Numbered from the stretch's first letter, positions 30,965-39,893 are shown. The stretch: DNA of 64,000 nt from Streptomyces sp. NBC_01341 (GCF_035946055.1 NZ_CP108364.1:868001-932000); one strand, 5' to 3'. Made by a program: numbers and translations. Notes: generated by a model not told the origin, from the sequence alone.

Positions 30965-31492
30965 GGGATGTCTCCTCGTCCGGGAGGTCTGTGCCTCGAC
31001 GGAGCCGGAATTCGGCCGGCGCGCGAGCCCGTCCGGCGTCGCTGCCGATACGCGATCCCGCGCACACGTCCTCCAGCGTCACACAGATCTTCCATAGCCG
31101 CTCAAGGAGCCTTGTCGGGCGGCCGAGAAGGCAGGCCGATGCAACGGCGCCGGCAAGGTTGAGCAGTGAAGTAAGGCTGCTCATGCCATCGTCTTCCCAA
31201 GCGAGGGGAGAGGGCCCTGTCGTGCGTGGGTGTTGTTCTGCGTCCGTCCCCGTTCTGGCGCAGAATTCTGGCGTTGAGAGCAGGGGCGAAGCAGCACCGA
31301 AGCGGTGGAGAGTAAGGGTCGCGTCACCCGGTCGGCAGAGTGGACTTCACGGCCGCTCTCCTACGCTTCCGCATGGCCGGGCGGGCGTCGCGGACCGTCA
31401 TGTGCCGGACTGCGACGCCTGACTCCACGCCGTCCTTCTGGACCTGCATCGACCGAACCGCCGGCCGAGCCGTCAGCGATGCAGGGCGAGGG
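30965..31492. other. Intergenic region, no gene recognised
   Basis: Both strands carry short arginine-rich open frames without domains. The stretch is less GC-rich than its neighbours and includes the promoter of the leftward fasciclin gene. I saw no repeats or RNA genes here. Confidence 0.35.
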
Positions 31493-31738
31493 CTATCCGT
31501 GTTTGTGGCCCGCCACGAACGGGAGGGCCTCCTTCTCGTAGTTGGCAAGTGCGAGTCCGAGTGCGAAGAACGTGGGAGCCCATTCACCTACGAAGATGCC
31601 CCAGCGGTCCGCACGCTCGATGTTCTCCTGCTTGTTGGACGCGAGCCACGAAACCAACGACAGCCCGATCGAGCCGAAAGCAGCCACGTATGCGTGCTCG
31701 CTCTTCAGGCCGGCCTCGTGCAGCTTCTTGACGATCAT
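31493..31738 (-). CDS. Small two-helix membrane protein
   Basis: An 81-residue hypothetical protein with two hydrophobic stretches (about residues 17-34 YVAAFGSIGLSLVSWLAS and 45-65 WGIFVGEWAPTFFALGLALA) and charged ends, so probably a two-pass inner membrane protein. The ATG at 31738 has agaagggga 7-8 bp upstream. Codon use is more moderate in GC than neighbours. No family is recognised. A short inverted-repeat element starts about 28 bp upstream of its start codon and may carry or disrupt its promoter. Confidence 0.65.
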   Translation of the reverse strand: MIVKKLHEAGLKSEHAYVAAFGSIGLSLVSWLASNKQENIERADRWGIFVGEWAPTFFALGLALANYEKEALPFVAGHKHG

Positions 31739-31765
31739 CTCGGTTCCCCTTCTCGATTACCCGGA

Positions 31766-31933
31766 CCAAGGGCTGTCCCGTAGTGCCTGGTGGATCGGCG
31801 CGGGGCGTCAGATGCGGTGCATCGCAAGGCGGAAGGTCGCACGCGTACTGGATGAATGCGGGCGTTCCAACAACGCGGCGAGGCGCCGTGACTGTCGTCG
31901 TGCGCCCGCCAGGGGTCACGGGACGGCTCTTGG
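31766..31933. mobile_element. MITE-like element with terminal inverted repeats
   Basis: A 168-bp non-coding unit bounded by CCAAGGGCTGTCCCGT (from 31766) and the reverse complement of CCAAGAGCCGTCCCGT (ending 31933), which agree at 14 of 16 positions. The interior has no open frame. The ends look like insertion-sequence ends and, from memory, similar relics recur in Streptomyces genomes. No target-site duplication is obvious at the flanks. It lies in the 5' region of the small membrane-protein gene. Confidence 0.5.
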
Positions 31934-32246
31934 AGCCTTGCCTACTCGCTCCTGCCGCGCATCTCGTGGGATGCGCGGCTGCGCGATAGGACGCCGGGCT
32001 CATGCACCGGCTCAACGGCCCGCGACAACAAGACTTCGGCCGGGCGGCACCGCCCGGCGAGAGCGCCGGCACGGGGCCAATCGAGCCAGAGCCCGCGGCA
32101 GGGTGGGGCCTGAGCGACCCGCGCGGTGCTGCCAGAATGCGGCCTGATCCGCCTGACAGCCGCCGGCTGTGACGGCCCTGGCGCGGCGCAGCACGCGAGG
32201 TGTGCGGCGAACACGGGTCCCCGCCCGGTTCTCAGGGAATGACCAA
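31934..32246. other. Intergenic region, no gene recognised
   Basis: About 310 bp between the inverted-repeat element and the tRNA terminator. Only arginine/alanine-rich shadow frames occur, and I saw no promoter, repeat or RNA gene. Confidence 0.35.
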
Positions 32247-32278
32247 GGGCCGGTTTCGGATCTCTCCGAAACCGGCCC
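32247..32278 (-). terminator. Terminator of tRNA-Pro
   Basis: A perfect 14-bp inverted repeat (32247-32260 GGGCCGGTTTCGGA and 32265-32278) with loop TCTC lies 20 bp beyond the 3' end of the leftward tRNA gene. Confidence 0.85.
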
Positions 32279-32298
32279 TGATCTACGACTGTCACCAG

Positions 32299-32372
<74 letters not shown>

Positions 32373-32422
32373 ATGCGATTCCGCCCGTTTTTCCCGGGTG
32401 GCCGCGCAGGACAAAGACTACC

Positions 32423-35080
32423 TCACTCCGAGGACCGCATCGACGTCCGCACCTGCTGGGCACGGGTCGCCAGCCCCTCCGCGCCGCACGCCACCGCGAG
32501 CTTCTGGGCACGGGCGACCTCCCGCTGGGAACGGATGGCGACGCCGTACTCGAAACGGGCCATGGCGTGCTCGTACGCCGATGAGGACGCCTCGAGGTGG
32601 CGCACCGAATCGGCCAGCAGCGCGGTGGCCTCCTCCGGCGGCGCGAACAGGGCCACACAGCGCAGGGCCTCGCCCATCGCCGTGTCCGTGCCGAAGCGCT
32701 CCGCGTGTACGCGGGCGCGGGTCGCCAGCTGGGCCGCGCGGACCGGGTCCGTGTCGGCGAGCGCACGGGCGAGGTCACCGGCCCAGGGGGCCCACACACC
32801 GTTGAACCGGCCCCGGGGTTCCAGTGCCGCTCCCGCCGCCTCCAGCTCCGCCACGGCCTCCTTGGTCCGGCCCTCGGCGAGCAGCAGGCGGCCTCGTACG
32901 CAGGGTGCGTCCGGCAGGACCATGGCGCTGGGGTAGGGCGGGCCGAAGTCGTAGCGGTCGGCCACCAGCCGCGCCTCCGCCGTCCGGCCGCGGGCGACCA
33001 GGGTGTCGACGAGCAGGCAGGCGGCGTCCCAGTGGACGGGCAGTCCGCTGCCCGCACGGTCGGCGAGCCGCAGGCCCTCGCGCAGGAAGCCCTCCGCCTC
33101 CGCGAGCCGTCCGCGGCGGCGGTGCACGAGGCCGAGGAGGGTGTGGGCGAAGGCGAGATGGGCGCCGCTCCAGCCGGAGATCTCGAAGGCGCGGACCGCC
33201 TCGGCGAAGAGTTCCTCGGCGCGGTCGAGCTGGTCGGTGAACGCGTAGGTGATGCCGACCATCGCGGGGAGTTCGAAGCCCCATTCGGAGTCGGTCCAGC
33301 CGAGCCCGCGGGCGGGGCGGCCGTCGACCAGTGCGCGTTCGCAGAAGTCGACGACGACTTGCGCGTTCTCGCCGCGGAGCATGGAGTCGAAGGCCCGCAG
33401 GGTGAGCAGGGCCCGTTCGGCGTTGTCGCGACCCTTGAGGTGGTCGGCGTTGCGGGCCAGCCGGGCCGAGCGCGCGGGGCCGTCGTCCTCGGTGGCCTGC
33501 ATGCCCTCCCAGAGGAAGTGCGCGGCCTGCAGACGCATCAGGCCGGGGCCGGGAGCCGTGCGGGAGGCTTCCGCGGCCAGTGACAGAGCCGCTTCCTTGA
33601 GCTGGTTGTTGTGGGAGAGCGCCGAGGCGAGCCGGAACGTGGCGTCGATCCGGAGCGTCCCGTCGAGTCCCGGCGTGTCGAGTGCGGCACGCAGGTACTG
33701 GACCGTGGTGGCGGGCGAGGACAGCAGCGTGGCACAGCCCAGTTCGTAGAGCAGCGCCGCCCGGTCGTGGGGGCGCGGTGGTTCCTCCAGCGCCCGCTCG
33801 AGGCAGCGCCTGGCCGCTTCGGGGGCACCCACCGCGAGGTGCTGGCGCGCCGCCTCGCGGAGTTGGGAGACGAGTTCCTGGTCGTCGTCCGGGTGGACTT
33901 CGAGCAGATGGCGGGAGGCCGCCGCGGCACCGAGTCCCGCCTGGGTGATCGCCCAGGCGGCACGTCCGTGCATGGCGGTGCGCGTCGCGGGCGGGATGGA
34001 GCGGTACACGGCGCTGGCGATGAGCGGGTGGACGAATTCCAGCGGGTCGAATCCGCTGACGATGCGGGCGTCGCGCAGCCGGGCCGTGCAGTCGGCGGCC
34101 TCCGCCGAGCTCATCCCGGCCAGGGTTGCGGCGAGTTCCTGGGAGATCTCGGTGCCTAGCACGGCCGCCGCCCAGGCGAAGCGGTTGGCGTTGGTGCCCA
34201 GGCGTTCGAGCCGGGCGACGAGGCCGCTGCCCCGTGCGGACGCGCCGAGTTCGCGCAGCATGCCGGCGGATTCCTCGACCGGCGGGAGCTCACGGTCCTG
34301 CGCCTTGGCGACGAGTTCGACCGCTTCGTAGGGGTTGCCCCCGGTGACGGCCCAGACCTCGCGGCAGAAGGGGTCGTCGGCGTGGTCACCCAGTCCGGCC
34401 CGCACCAGTTCGGCGGTGGCGTCGGGGGTGAGGGCGCGGAGGGCCACCCTGATCATCGTGGGGTGGCCGGAGACCCCGCCGTTCTCCGGGGTCCGGTCGA
34501 TGGCCCAGTCGGCGTTGCGGTCCGCGAGCTCCTGGGGCCGGTGCGCCTGGATGACCAGTACGGGCAGTTCGGAGAGCCGCGCGGTGAAGCCGGCGAGCCA
34601 GGCGAGGGATTCGCCGTCCGCCCAGTGCGCGTCGTCCACTATGAGGAGTAACGGCCGGTGGCTGAGGCGGGACGCGAGCCTGGACACCACGTAGTCGAGG
34701 CCGTCCCTGACGCCCTGCGGGTCGGGCTGCGGGCCACTCGGCTCGGTCAGGCCGAGTGCCGGTGCGGTGATCTCGAACCAGTCGCCGAAGAGGGCGCGGG
34801 TCTCGTCGGCGGGAAAGCGGTCCAGGGCGGGCTGCAGGAGCTGGCGCACGACGTGGAACGGCACGGATGTCACCGTCTCGCCGCCGCGCGCCGACCAGAT
34901 GGTGCAGCGGTCGCCGGCCATGGTCTGGATCTCGGTGAGCAGCGCGGTCTTGCCGATGCCGGCTTCGCCACTGAACACCAGTAGCCCGCCTGCCGCTTGG
35001 CCCCCGCAGAGGGCGTCCACCGCCTGTGCGGCTGCGGCGAGTTCCGGTTCGCGCTCGTACAACGGCCGGGACGGCTTCAT
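32423..35080 (-). CDS. LAL-type AAA+ ATPase regulator lacking the LuxR HTH
   Basis: An 885-residue protein of the large-ATPase LuxR (LAL/MalT-like) type. It has a Walker A at about residues 38-46 (GEAGIGKTALL), a Walker B at about 147-152 (LLLIVDDAHWADGES), and a long alpha-helical TPR-like region from about 380 onward. LAL proteins normally end in a LuxR DNA-binding helix; here the protein stops right where that domain would begin (RAQQVRTSMRSSE), and the 50 bp between its stop and tRNA-Pro contains no HTH remnant. It could be a natural short form or a 3' truncation. The ATG follows ggggagg. The ligand and target are unknown. Confidence 0.82.
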   Translation of the reverse strand: MKPSRPLYEREPELAAAAQAVDALCGGQAAGGLLVFSGEAGIGKTALLTEIQTMAGDRCTIWSARGGETVTSVPFHVVRQLLQPALDRFPADETRALFGDWFEITAPALGLTEPSGPQPDPQGVRDGLDYVVSRLASRLSHRPLLLIVDDAHWADGESLAWLAGFTARLSELPVLVIQAHRPQELADRNADWAIDRTPENGGVSGHPTMIRVALRALTPDATAELVRAGLGDHADDPFCREVWAVTGGNPYEAVELVAKAQDRELPPVEESAGMLRELGASARGSGLVARLERLGTNANRFAWAAAVLGTEISQELAATLAGMSSAEAADCTARLRDARIVSGFDPLEFVHPLIASAVYRSIPPATRTAMHGRAAWAITQAGLGAAAASRHLLEVHPDDDQELVSQLREAARQHLAVGAPEAARRCLERALEEPPRPHDRAALLYELGCATLLSSPATTVQYLRAALDTPGLDGTLRIDATFRLASALSHNNQLKEAALSLAAEASRTAPGPGLMRLQAAHFLWEGMQATEDDGPARSARLARNADHLKGRDNAERALLTLRAFDSMLRGENAQVVVDFCERALVDGRPARGLGWTDSEWGFELPAMVGITYAFTDQLDRAEELFAEAVRAFEISGWSGAHLAFAHTLLGLVHRRRGRLAEAEGFLREGLRLADRAGSGLPVHWDAACLLVDTLVARGRTAEARLVADRYDFGPPYPSAMVLPDAPCVRGRLLLAEGRTKEAVAELEAAGAALEPRGRFNGVWAPWAGDLARALADTDPVRAAQLATRARVHAERFGTDTAMGEALRCVALFAPPEEATALLADSVRHLEASSSAYEHAMARFEYGVAIRSQREVARAQKLAVACGAEGLATRAQQVRTSMRSSE

Positions 35081-35187
35081 GCCTCCCCTTCCCAGGGTGA
35101 TTGCGGAGGTCTCCGAGCCTAGTCGCGCGCGGGTGCCTACGGACAGGGTTCAGCCGGTTCCCCGCAGGTACGGGGCACAATCGGACG

Positions 35188-35721
35188 GTGGAAGAATCGC
35201 GCAGGGACCGTGACGAGGAAGGACGGGCGCGCAACGCGCGCCCCCGGGACGGACTGGGGCGCCCCCTCCCCTACGGCACCGAGGGTGTGGAGCGGCAGCC
35301 CGAAGGCGTGGTCCGCTCCCCCGCCGAGACGGTGCGGGAGGCGCAGCGGCTGCTGGACTCGGGGATGCCCTTCCACGCCCACGAGGTCTTCGAGGACGCC
35401 TGGAAGTCGGGGCCGGACGCCGAGCGCGAGCTGTGGCGGGGCCTCGCGCAGATGGCGGTGGGCCTCACACATTCCGCTCGGGGCAACGCGGCAGGCGGGG
35501 CGCGGCTGTTGAGGCGCGGGGCGGGGGCTGTCGAGGCGTTCCGGGAGGCCGAACCGCACGGGATCGGGGTGGGCGGGCTGATCCGCTGGGCACTGGAACT
35601 GGCGGGACGGGTGGACCCGGGGACGGGTGGGTCCGGGGTGCCGGGGGACGGGGGCGTACAGGTCGTGGACGCGGCGGCGGAAGCTCCCTGGTTGCGACGG
35701 GGAGACCGGCCCGGGAAGTGA
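35188..35721 (+). CDS. DUF309 family protein
   Basis: A 177-residue soluble protein. The DUF309 core lies in the middle (about residues 65-130): FHAHEVFEDAW, RELWRGLAQMAVGLTHSARG and NAAGGARLLRRGA, a helical bundle with conserved His and Glu whose function is unknown. The start is uncertain; GTG at 35188 (VEESRRDRDEEG) is preferred, though its ribosome site is weak. It is divergent from the LAL ATPase across about 107 bp and is followed by a DUF350 gene on the same strand. Confidence 0.8.
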   Translation: MEESRRDRDEEGRARNARPRDGLGRPLPYGTEGVERQPEGVVRSPAETVREAQRLLDSGMPFHAHEVFEDAWKSGPDAERELWRGLAQMAVGLTHSARGNAAGGARLLRRGAGAVEAFREAEPHGIGVGGLIRWALELAGRVDPGTGGSGVPGDGGVQVVDAAAEAPWLRRGDRPGK

Positions 35722-35826
35722 GCATCGGAGTGCGATAGGTTTTGGGCTTTCCTGACGGCATGTTGATCACGCCTGTCACTCTTAGGTTCCATTCTTCGAC
35801 CACTCGCTCAGGAGACGGACGCCCCG

Positions 35827-36249
35827 ATGACTGACATCATCAACGGCCTCGGCCGTGCCACCGCATACGGGGCCCTCGGCGTCGTACTGCTCGTTCTCGG
35901 AATCTTTCTGATCGACGCCCTCACCCCGGGCAAGCTCGGGCGCCAGATATGGGAGGAGCGCAACCGCAACGCCGCGGTACTCCTGAGTTCGGCGCTCGTG
36001 GGAATCGGCGGCATCGTGTTCACGTCGATCTGGACGACCTACGAGGACTTCGGCAAGGGGCTCGTCTCGACCGCCGCCTTCGGGTTGCTCGGGCTCGTCA
36101 TGATGGCCGTCGCCTTCCTCGTCGTCGACCTCGTGACGCCCGGGAAACTGGGTGCCACGCTGGTGGAGCGGGAACCGCACCCTGCGGTGTGGGTCACCGC
36201 GGCCTGCAACCTGGCGGTGTCCGCCATCGTGTCGGCGTCGATCGCCTGA
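35827..36249 (+). CDS. DUF350 family membrane protein
   Basis: A 140-residue protein with four membrane helices made of two DUF350 repeats. The signature LIDALTPGKLGRQI (about residues 29-42) recurs as VVDLVTPGKLGATL (about 101-114). DUF350 proteins are small conserved inner-membrane proteins of unknown function. The ATG follows ggagacgg. It is probably cotranscribed with neither neighbour, since gaps of 105 and 63 bp flank it. Confidence 0.88.
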   Translation: MTDIINGLGRATAYGALGVVLLVLGIFLIDALTPGKLGRQIWEERNRNAAVLLSSALVGIGGIVFTSIWTTYEDFGKGLVSTAAFGLLGLVMMAVAFLVVDLVTPGKLGATLVEREPHPAVWVTAACNLAVSAIVSASIA

Positions 36250-36312
36250 TCGTGCCCGGCGATCCGGCCGTCCGGCGAACAACCCGGTGCGCAGCCATTA
36301 CGATCCGGCCTC

Positions 36313-36669
36313 ATGAGCACTTCTGACCAGGAACAGGACCAGGCCGCCCCGGAGCAGGACCAGGCCCCGGACGTGACCACCGCGGTGATACCCGAGCCCG
36401 CCGAGCGGGAGCACAGACTCACGCCGCGTCAGGCACGGCGGCTGCGGATCGTCCTCTCCTCGGTGGGCATGGCGGTGATGGCCGCCGTCCTCGCACTGCG
36501 CATCGCCAGCCGTTCCTCCGTCCTGGTCGTGGGGGTGTACGGCCTCGCCCTCATCCTCTGCGGTGTGGTCATCGAGCTCAGCAGGAACGGCCGTACCCGT
36601 CTCGGCAGCTGGCTCCTCGCGATCGGGCTGGTGGCCGCGGTCGGCGCGGACTGGCTGGTCATTCCCTGA
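36313..36669 (+). CDS. Small three-helix membrane protein
   Basis: A 118-residue hypothetical protein with an acidic, Gln-rich N-terminus (about 35 residues) and three predicted membrane helices (about residues 47-65, 70-88 and 97-115). There is no enzymatic motif and I do not recognise the family with confidence; it is reminiscent of small actinobacterial DUF3017-like proteins. The length, codon pattern and ATG support a real gene. It converges on the truncated oxidoreductase. Confidence 0.65.
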   Translation: MSTSDQEQDQAAPEQDQAPDVTTAVIPEPAEREHRLTPRQARRLRIVLSSVGMAVMAAVLALRIASRSSVLVVGVYGLALILCGVVIELSRNGRTRLGSWLLAIGLVAAVGADWLVIP

Positions 36670-36719
36670 CGAGCGGACGGGCGGCCCCGGCCGAAGCCTC
36701 GCCAGGACGGCCCGCCTCC

Positions 36720-37541
36720 TCACAGCGCCGTGATCCGCACAGCCGAACCGTGCGGATCGACCCGGTCGAGCCAGCCCGCCGCCAGGTGCAGGGACCGGCC
36801 GGGCCCGGTGGCCGACAGCTTCCGCTGCCGGTGGAGTTCGCGTCCGTCCTGGGTCACGACGAGCACCGGCCGGGCCAACGGCCGGGCGGCACGGAGCAGG
36901 AACCGCTCCCGGGGCGGGCGTACCCCCACCGTCCCGGCCATGTTCGGCGCGATCCACCGCAGCGGTGCGTCCACGACGAGCGACGGCCCCTGTCCGCCGG
37001 GTTCCTCGGTGCCGAGCAGACGGTGGAGCACGGGAACGGCGACGGCCCGGCCCTCCTCGGCGGCGAACCCGGCGCGCTCGACGGCGTGGAGCAGGTTCCC
37101 GGCCGCGAAGACACCCGGCCGCGAGGTGCGGAACGCGGCGTCGTAGGCGGGTCCGCGGGTGCCGGGGTCCAGTACCAGGCCGCCCCGGCGGGCCAGTTCG
37201 TGGTCGGGGACGAAGTCGCCGGTCAGGACCACGGTGTCGCAGCTCAGGGTGGTGGTACGGCCGTCCTGGTGGCGCAGTTCCACCCCGGACAGCCGGCTCC
37301 TGCCGCGCAGACCGGTGACGGTCGCGCCGGTGAGCAGCGGGACGCGCCCGCGCGGGCGGAGCCGCGGCTCCCGCCGGTCGGTGACGACGGCGACGACCTG
37401 GACGCCGGCGACGCGCAGCGTGCCGGCCGCCGCGTACCCGACCGGGTCGTCGCCGACGACGACGGCGCGGGTGCCGATGCGCTGCCCGTAGAGATGGACC
37501 GCCTGCTGGAGTTCGCCGGTGGTGTAGACGCCGGCCGGCCG
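36720..37541 (-). pseudogene. N-terminally truncated FAD/NAD-dependent oxidoreductase
   Basis: The reading frame shows the middle and end of a NAD(P)/FAD-dependent oxidoreductase: RPAGVYTTGELQQAVH, the NAD-site region RAVVVGDDPVGYAA, CDTVVLTGDFVPDHELARRG and TSRPGVFAAGNLLHAVE. The N-terminal FAD-binding Rossmann segment (GxGxxG) that should precede it is missing. Homology stops at about 37541, and upstream codons are merely the antisense of a permease fragment. Without its FAD domain it cannot be functional. It was probably a catabolic oxidase partnered with the adjacent amino-acid permease. Confidence 0.75.
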
Positions 37542-37779
37542 CTGGTCGAAGCCGATCGGCTGGATCGCCGTGGCATGGGTGGCGGTCGTGACCGTGCTGT
37601 TCCTGCTGCCGCAGTCCTCGCCGGTGACCATCGACTCGATGAACTACGCGTCCGTCGCACTGGTCGCGGTCCTGGTACTGGCCACGGTCTGGTGGTTCGT
37701 CGCACGCCGTACCTACAGCACCCCGGTCGCCTACGGGAACGCCCGTGAGCAGGCCGAGATCGCCGAGGGCATCGTCTGA
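37537..37779 (+). pseudogene. C-terminal remnant of an APC-family amino-acid permease
   Basis: Only the last 80 residues remain: GRWSKPIGWIAVAWVAVV, two membrane helices and the tail WWFVARRTYSTPVAYGNA, as in APC-superfamily amino-acid permeases of about 500 residues. The fragment starts exactly where the opposite-strand oxidoreductase ends. A GTG at 37570 could start translation but would give a two-helix stub. It is evidently the survivor of a deletion between two formerly divergent genes. Confidence 0.75.
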
Positions 37780-37798
37780 TCACACCCCTGGGCGGCCT

Positions 37799-38563
37799 TC
37801 AGACGAGCAGCAGCTGGAGGCCGCCCAGGACGGTGGCTCCGATCACGATCCGGTCGAAGAGCTGCTGATCGATCCGGCCGACGCAGGCCCGGCCGAGGTA
37901 CGCGCCCGGGATGACGAACAGCACGAGGGCGGCGTCGAGCAGGAGCGACTGCGCGTCGATGAGGCCGAGTCCGACACTGAAGGGGACCTTGGACGTGTTG
38001 ACGATGAGGAAGAACCACGCGGACGTCCCGAGGAAGCCCAGCTTCCGGAAGCCGGCGGACAGCAGGTAGAGGGACATCACGGGGCCGCCCGCGTTGGCGA
38101 CCATGGTGGTGAACCCCCCGAGCACCCCGTACGAGCGGGCTTTGAGGCGCCCGACGCGCGTGGGGCCGGAAGCGTCCTCCTTGGTGGCCACCTCGGGGCG
38201 CGCCCGCCGTCGCCACACGGTGACCCCGGCCATGAAGAGCAGGATCGCACCGATCGAGGTGCGTACTGCGGCGTCGTCGGCCCACATCATGAAGACGGTG
38301 CCCGCCACGACGCCCACGGCGACGGCGGGAAAGAGCCGCAGCAGGGTCGGCCAATGGGCGTGACGGCGGTAGACGAGCACGGCGAGCGTGTCGCCCGCGA
38401 TCAGGATCGGGAGCAGCACACCGGTCGATTCGCGTGCCGGGAGCACGGCGGCGAAGACGGCGAGGCTGATCGTGTTGGCACCGCTGACGGCGGTCTTGGA
38501 GAAGCCGACGAGCGTGGATGCCGCCGCGAGCGCGGCCAGTTGCCAGAGTGTGATGGTGTCCAT
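37799..38563 (-). CDS. TauE/SafE (TSUP) family membrane transporter
   Basis: A 254-residue integral membrane protein with about eight helices. The TSUP signature appears twice as a repeat-like motif: LVGFSKTAVSGANTISLAVF near the N-terminus and GGFTTMVANAGGPVMSLYLL in the second half. TSUP proteins export sulfite or organosulfonates, or take up small anions; the substrate here is unknown. The ATG has no strong ribosome site visible but is the natural family start. It converges on the permease remnant and is divergent from the DeoR/LacI regulator. Confidence 0.85.
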   Translation of the reverse strand: MDTITLWQLAALAAASTLVGFSKTAVSGANTISLAVFAAVLPARESTGVLLPILIAGDTLAVLVYRRHAHWPTLLRLFPAVAVGVVAGTVFMMWADDAAVRTSIGAILLFMAGVTVWRRRARPEVATKEDASGPTRVGRLKARSYGVLGGFTTMVANAGGPVMSLYLLSAGFRKLGFLGTSAWFFLIVNTSKVPFSVGLGLIDAQSLLLDAALVLFVIPGAYLGRACVGRIDQQLFDRIVIGATVLGGLQLLLV

Positions 38564-38668
38564 TGCGGGTCAGATGGTAGACACATATTCCTCTGTACGG
38601 ATCATCGTTCCGTCTTCCGAGCTCACCGCGACCCGCCCCCTCGCTATGCTGCGACCGCTCACGGAAAC

Positions 38669-38680
38669 GTTCAAACGAAC
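38669..38680. promoter_or_regulatory. Candidate operator upstream of the DeoR/LacI regulator
   Basis: GTTCAAACGAAC (GTTC-N4-GAAC) lies 30 bp before the regulator start codon. Ten bp of it (GTTCAAACGA) recur in reverse complement at 39829-39838 in front of the transporter operon, which suggests autoregulation plus operon control. Confidence 0.55.
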
Positions 38681-38709
38681 ACGGCACAGCGGTAGGCAAG
38701 GGGGCCAGC

Positions 38710-39828
38710 ATGCGGGAGCCGGTCGAGCTGAGGCGCAAACGCATACTCGCGGTGGTGCACGCGCGGGGCTCGGTCAAGGTGAGTTCGCTCGCCACCGAGC
38801 TCGCCGTCTCGGCGGTCACGCTGCGGCGGGACGTCGAGGAACTCGCCCTGGCGGGGATGCTGAGGCGCGGGCACGGGGTGGTGCGCCCCATGGAGGACGC
38901 GGAGCGGACGGAGACGGTGCCCGCCGCCCGGGGTGAGGGGTCCGGCGGGGACGGCGGCGCCGTGGCCCTGGTCGTCCCGGAGCGGCATTCGTACCTCTAC
39001 GAGACCCTGCACGGCGCCAGGACCGCCCTGGAGGAGGCCGGGATCCGGATCACCCTGCGTATCGCCCCGCAGGCGGCCGGAGCCGAACGGCCTCAGGTGG
39101 AAAGGGCCCTGGTTGCGGGGGTGCGCGGACTGCTGATCGCTCCGCGGTGGCGCAGCGCGGCCGTCGAGGAGGCGGATTACGGCTGGCTCTCGGCGATCGG
39201 GGTGCCGACCGTCCTGATGGAGCGGCGCGCCCGGCCCGGCAGCGCACTCCACGCCCTGGACTCGGTGTGTTCCGACCACTGGTACGGAATCCATCTGGCC
39301 GTGGACCACCTGGTGTCGCTCGGCCACCGGCGCCTGGTGCTCGCCGCCCGGAACGACAGCCCCACGGCGCGTGCGATTCGGACGGCCTTCGCCGACATCG
39401 CGGCGGCCCGTCCCGAGGTGGAGGACTGGTCGGTGGTCCTCAGTTCCCCGACGGCGGGCCCGGGGGACGGCCCCCAGGAGGCCGCACCCGACCTCGCGGC
39501 GCTCGTGCGGGAGCGCGGGATCACCGGCGCCGTCCTGCACGGCGACGAGGACGCCCTCATGCTGGTCCAGCGGCTGGCGGAGAGCGGGATACGGGTGCCG
39601 AGGGACTGCTCCGTGGTGGCGTACGACGACGTGGTCGCGGCCCTGGGCACCACCTCGTTGAGCGCTGTCGCCCCGCCCCGGGCGGACATCGGGCGGGCGG
39701 CCGCGGAGCTGATGCTGCACCGGCTGGGGCATCCGGCCGGCACGACGGGTCCGGTGCGCAGGATCGAACTGCTGCCCCGCCTCGAAGTGCGGGGATCGAC
39801 CAGGAGGTTGACGGCTCCGGAGAACTGA
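38710..39828 (+). CDS. DeoR/LacI-hybrid transcriptional regulator
   Basis: A 372-residue sugar-responsive regulator. The N-terminus (about residues 1-60; RRKRILAVVHARGSVKVSSL, SAVTLRRDVEELALAGMLRR) is a DeoR-type winged helix, not a LacI helix. From about residue 85 onward it is a LacI/GalR periplasmic-binding-type effector domain (VALVVPERHSYLYETLHGA, GLLIAPRWRS, VDHLVSLGHRRLVLA, TGAVLHGDEDALML, DCSVVAYDD). This fusion is known in Streptomyces upstream of ABC sugar operons. It precedes such an operon by 101 bp and likely represses it until a sugar binds. The ATG follows aggcaaggggg. Confidence 0.88.
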   Translation: MREPVELRRKRILAVVHARGSVKVSSLATELAVSAVTLRRDVEELALAGMLRRGHGVVRPMEDAERTETVPAARGEGSGGDGGAVALVVPERHSYLYETLHGARTALEEAGIRITLRIAPQAAGAERPQVERALVAGVRGLLIAPRWRSAAVEEADYGWLSAIGVPTVLMERRARPGSALHALDSVCSDHWYGIHLAVDHLVSLGHRRLVLAARNDSPTARAIRTAFADIAAARPEVEDWSVVLSSPTAGPGDGPQEAAPDLAALVRERGITGAVLHGDEDALMLVQRLAESGIRVPRDCSVVAYDDVVAALGTTSLSAVAPPRADIGRAAAELMLHRLGHPAGTTGPVRRIELLPRLEVRGSTRRLTAPEN

Positions 39829-39838
39829 TCGTTTGAAC
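39829..39838. promoter_or_regulatory. Candidate operator upstream of the ABC operon
   Basis: TCGTTTGAAC starts right after the regulator stop codon and is the exact reverse complement of the copy at 38669-38678. A further downstream TTC is shared at the same distance. It is the likely binding site for the DeoR/LacI hybrid. Confidence 0.5.
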
Positions 39839-39864
39839 ACTTCAATCTTCTTTTGATCGATCTA

Positions 39865-39893
39865 TTGACCACTATCGATCAGCCGATCAGTAT
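39865..39893 (+). promoter_or_regulatory. Possible promoter of the ABC operon
   Basis: TTGACC (39865-39870) and cagtat (39888-39893) are separated by 17 bp in a notably AT-rich stretch, about 37 bp before the SBP start codon. An inverted GATCGAT/ATCGATC pair surrounds the -35 element. Confidence 0.4.

Noticed and set aside
30549..31184. Alternative minus-strand frame overlapping the fasciclin gene
   Set aside because: Frame-shifted shadow of the FAS1 protein; the 30386-30964 frame has a signal peptide and an intact FAS1 domain.
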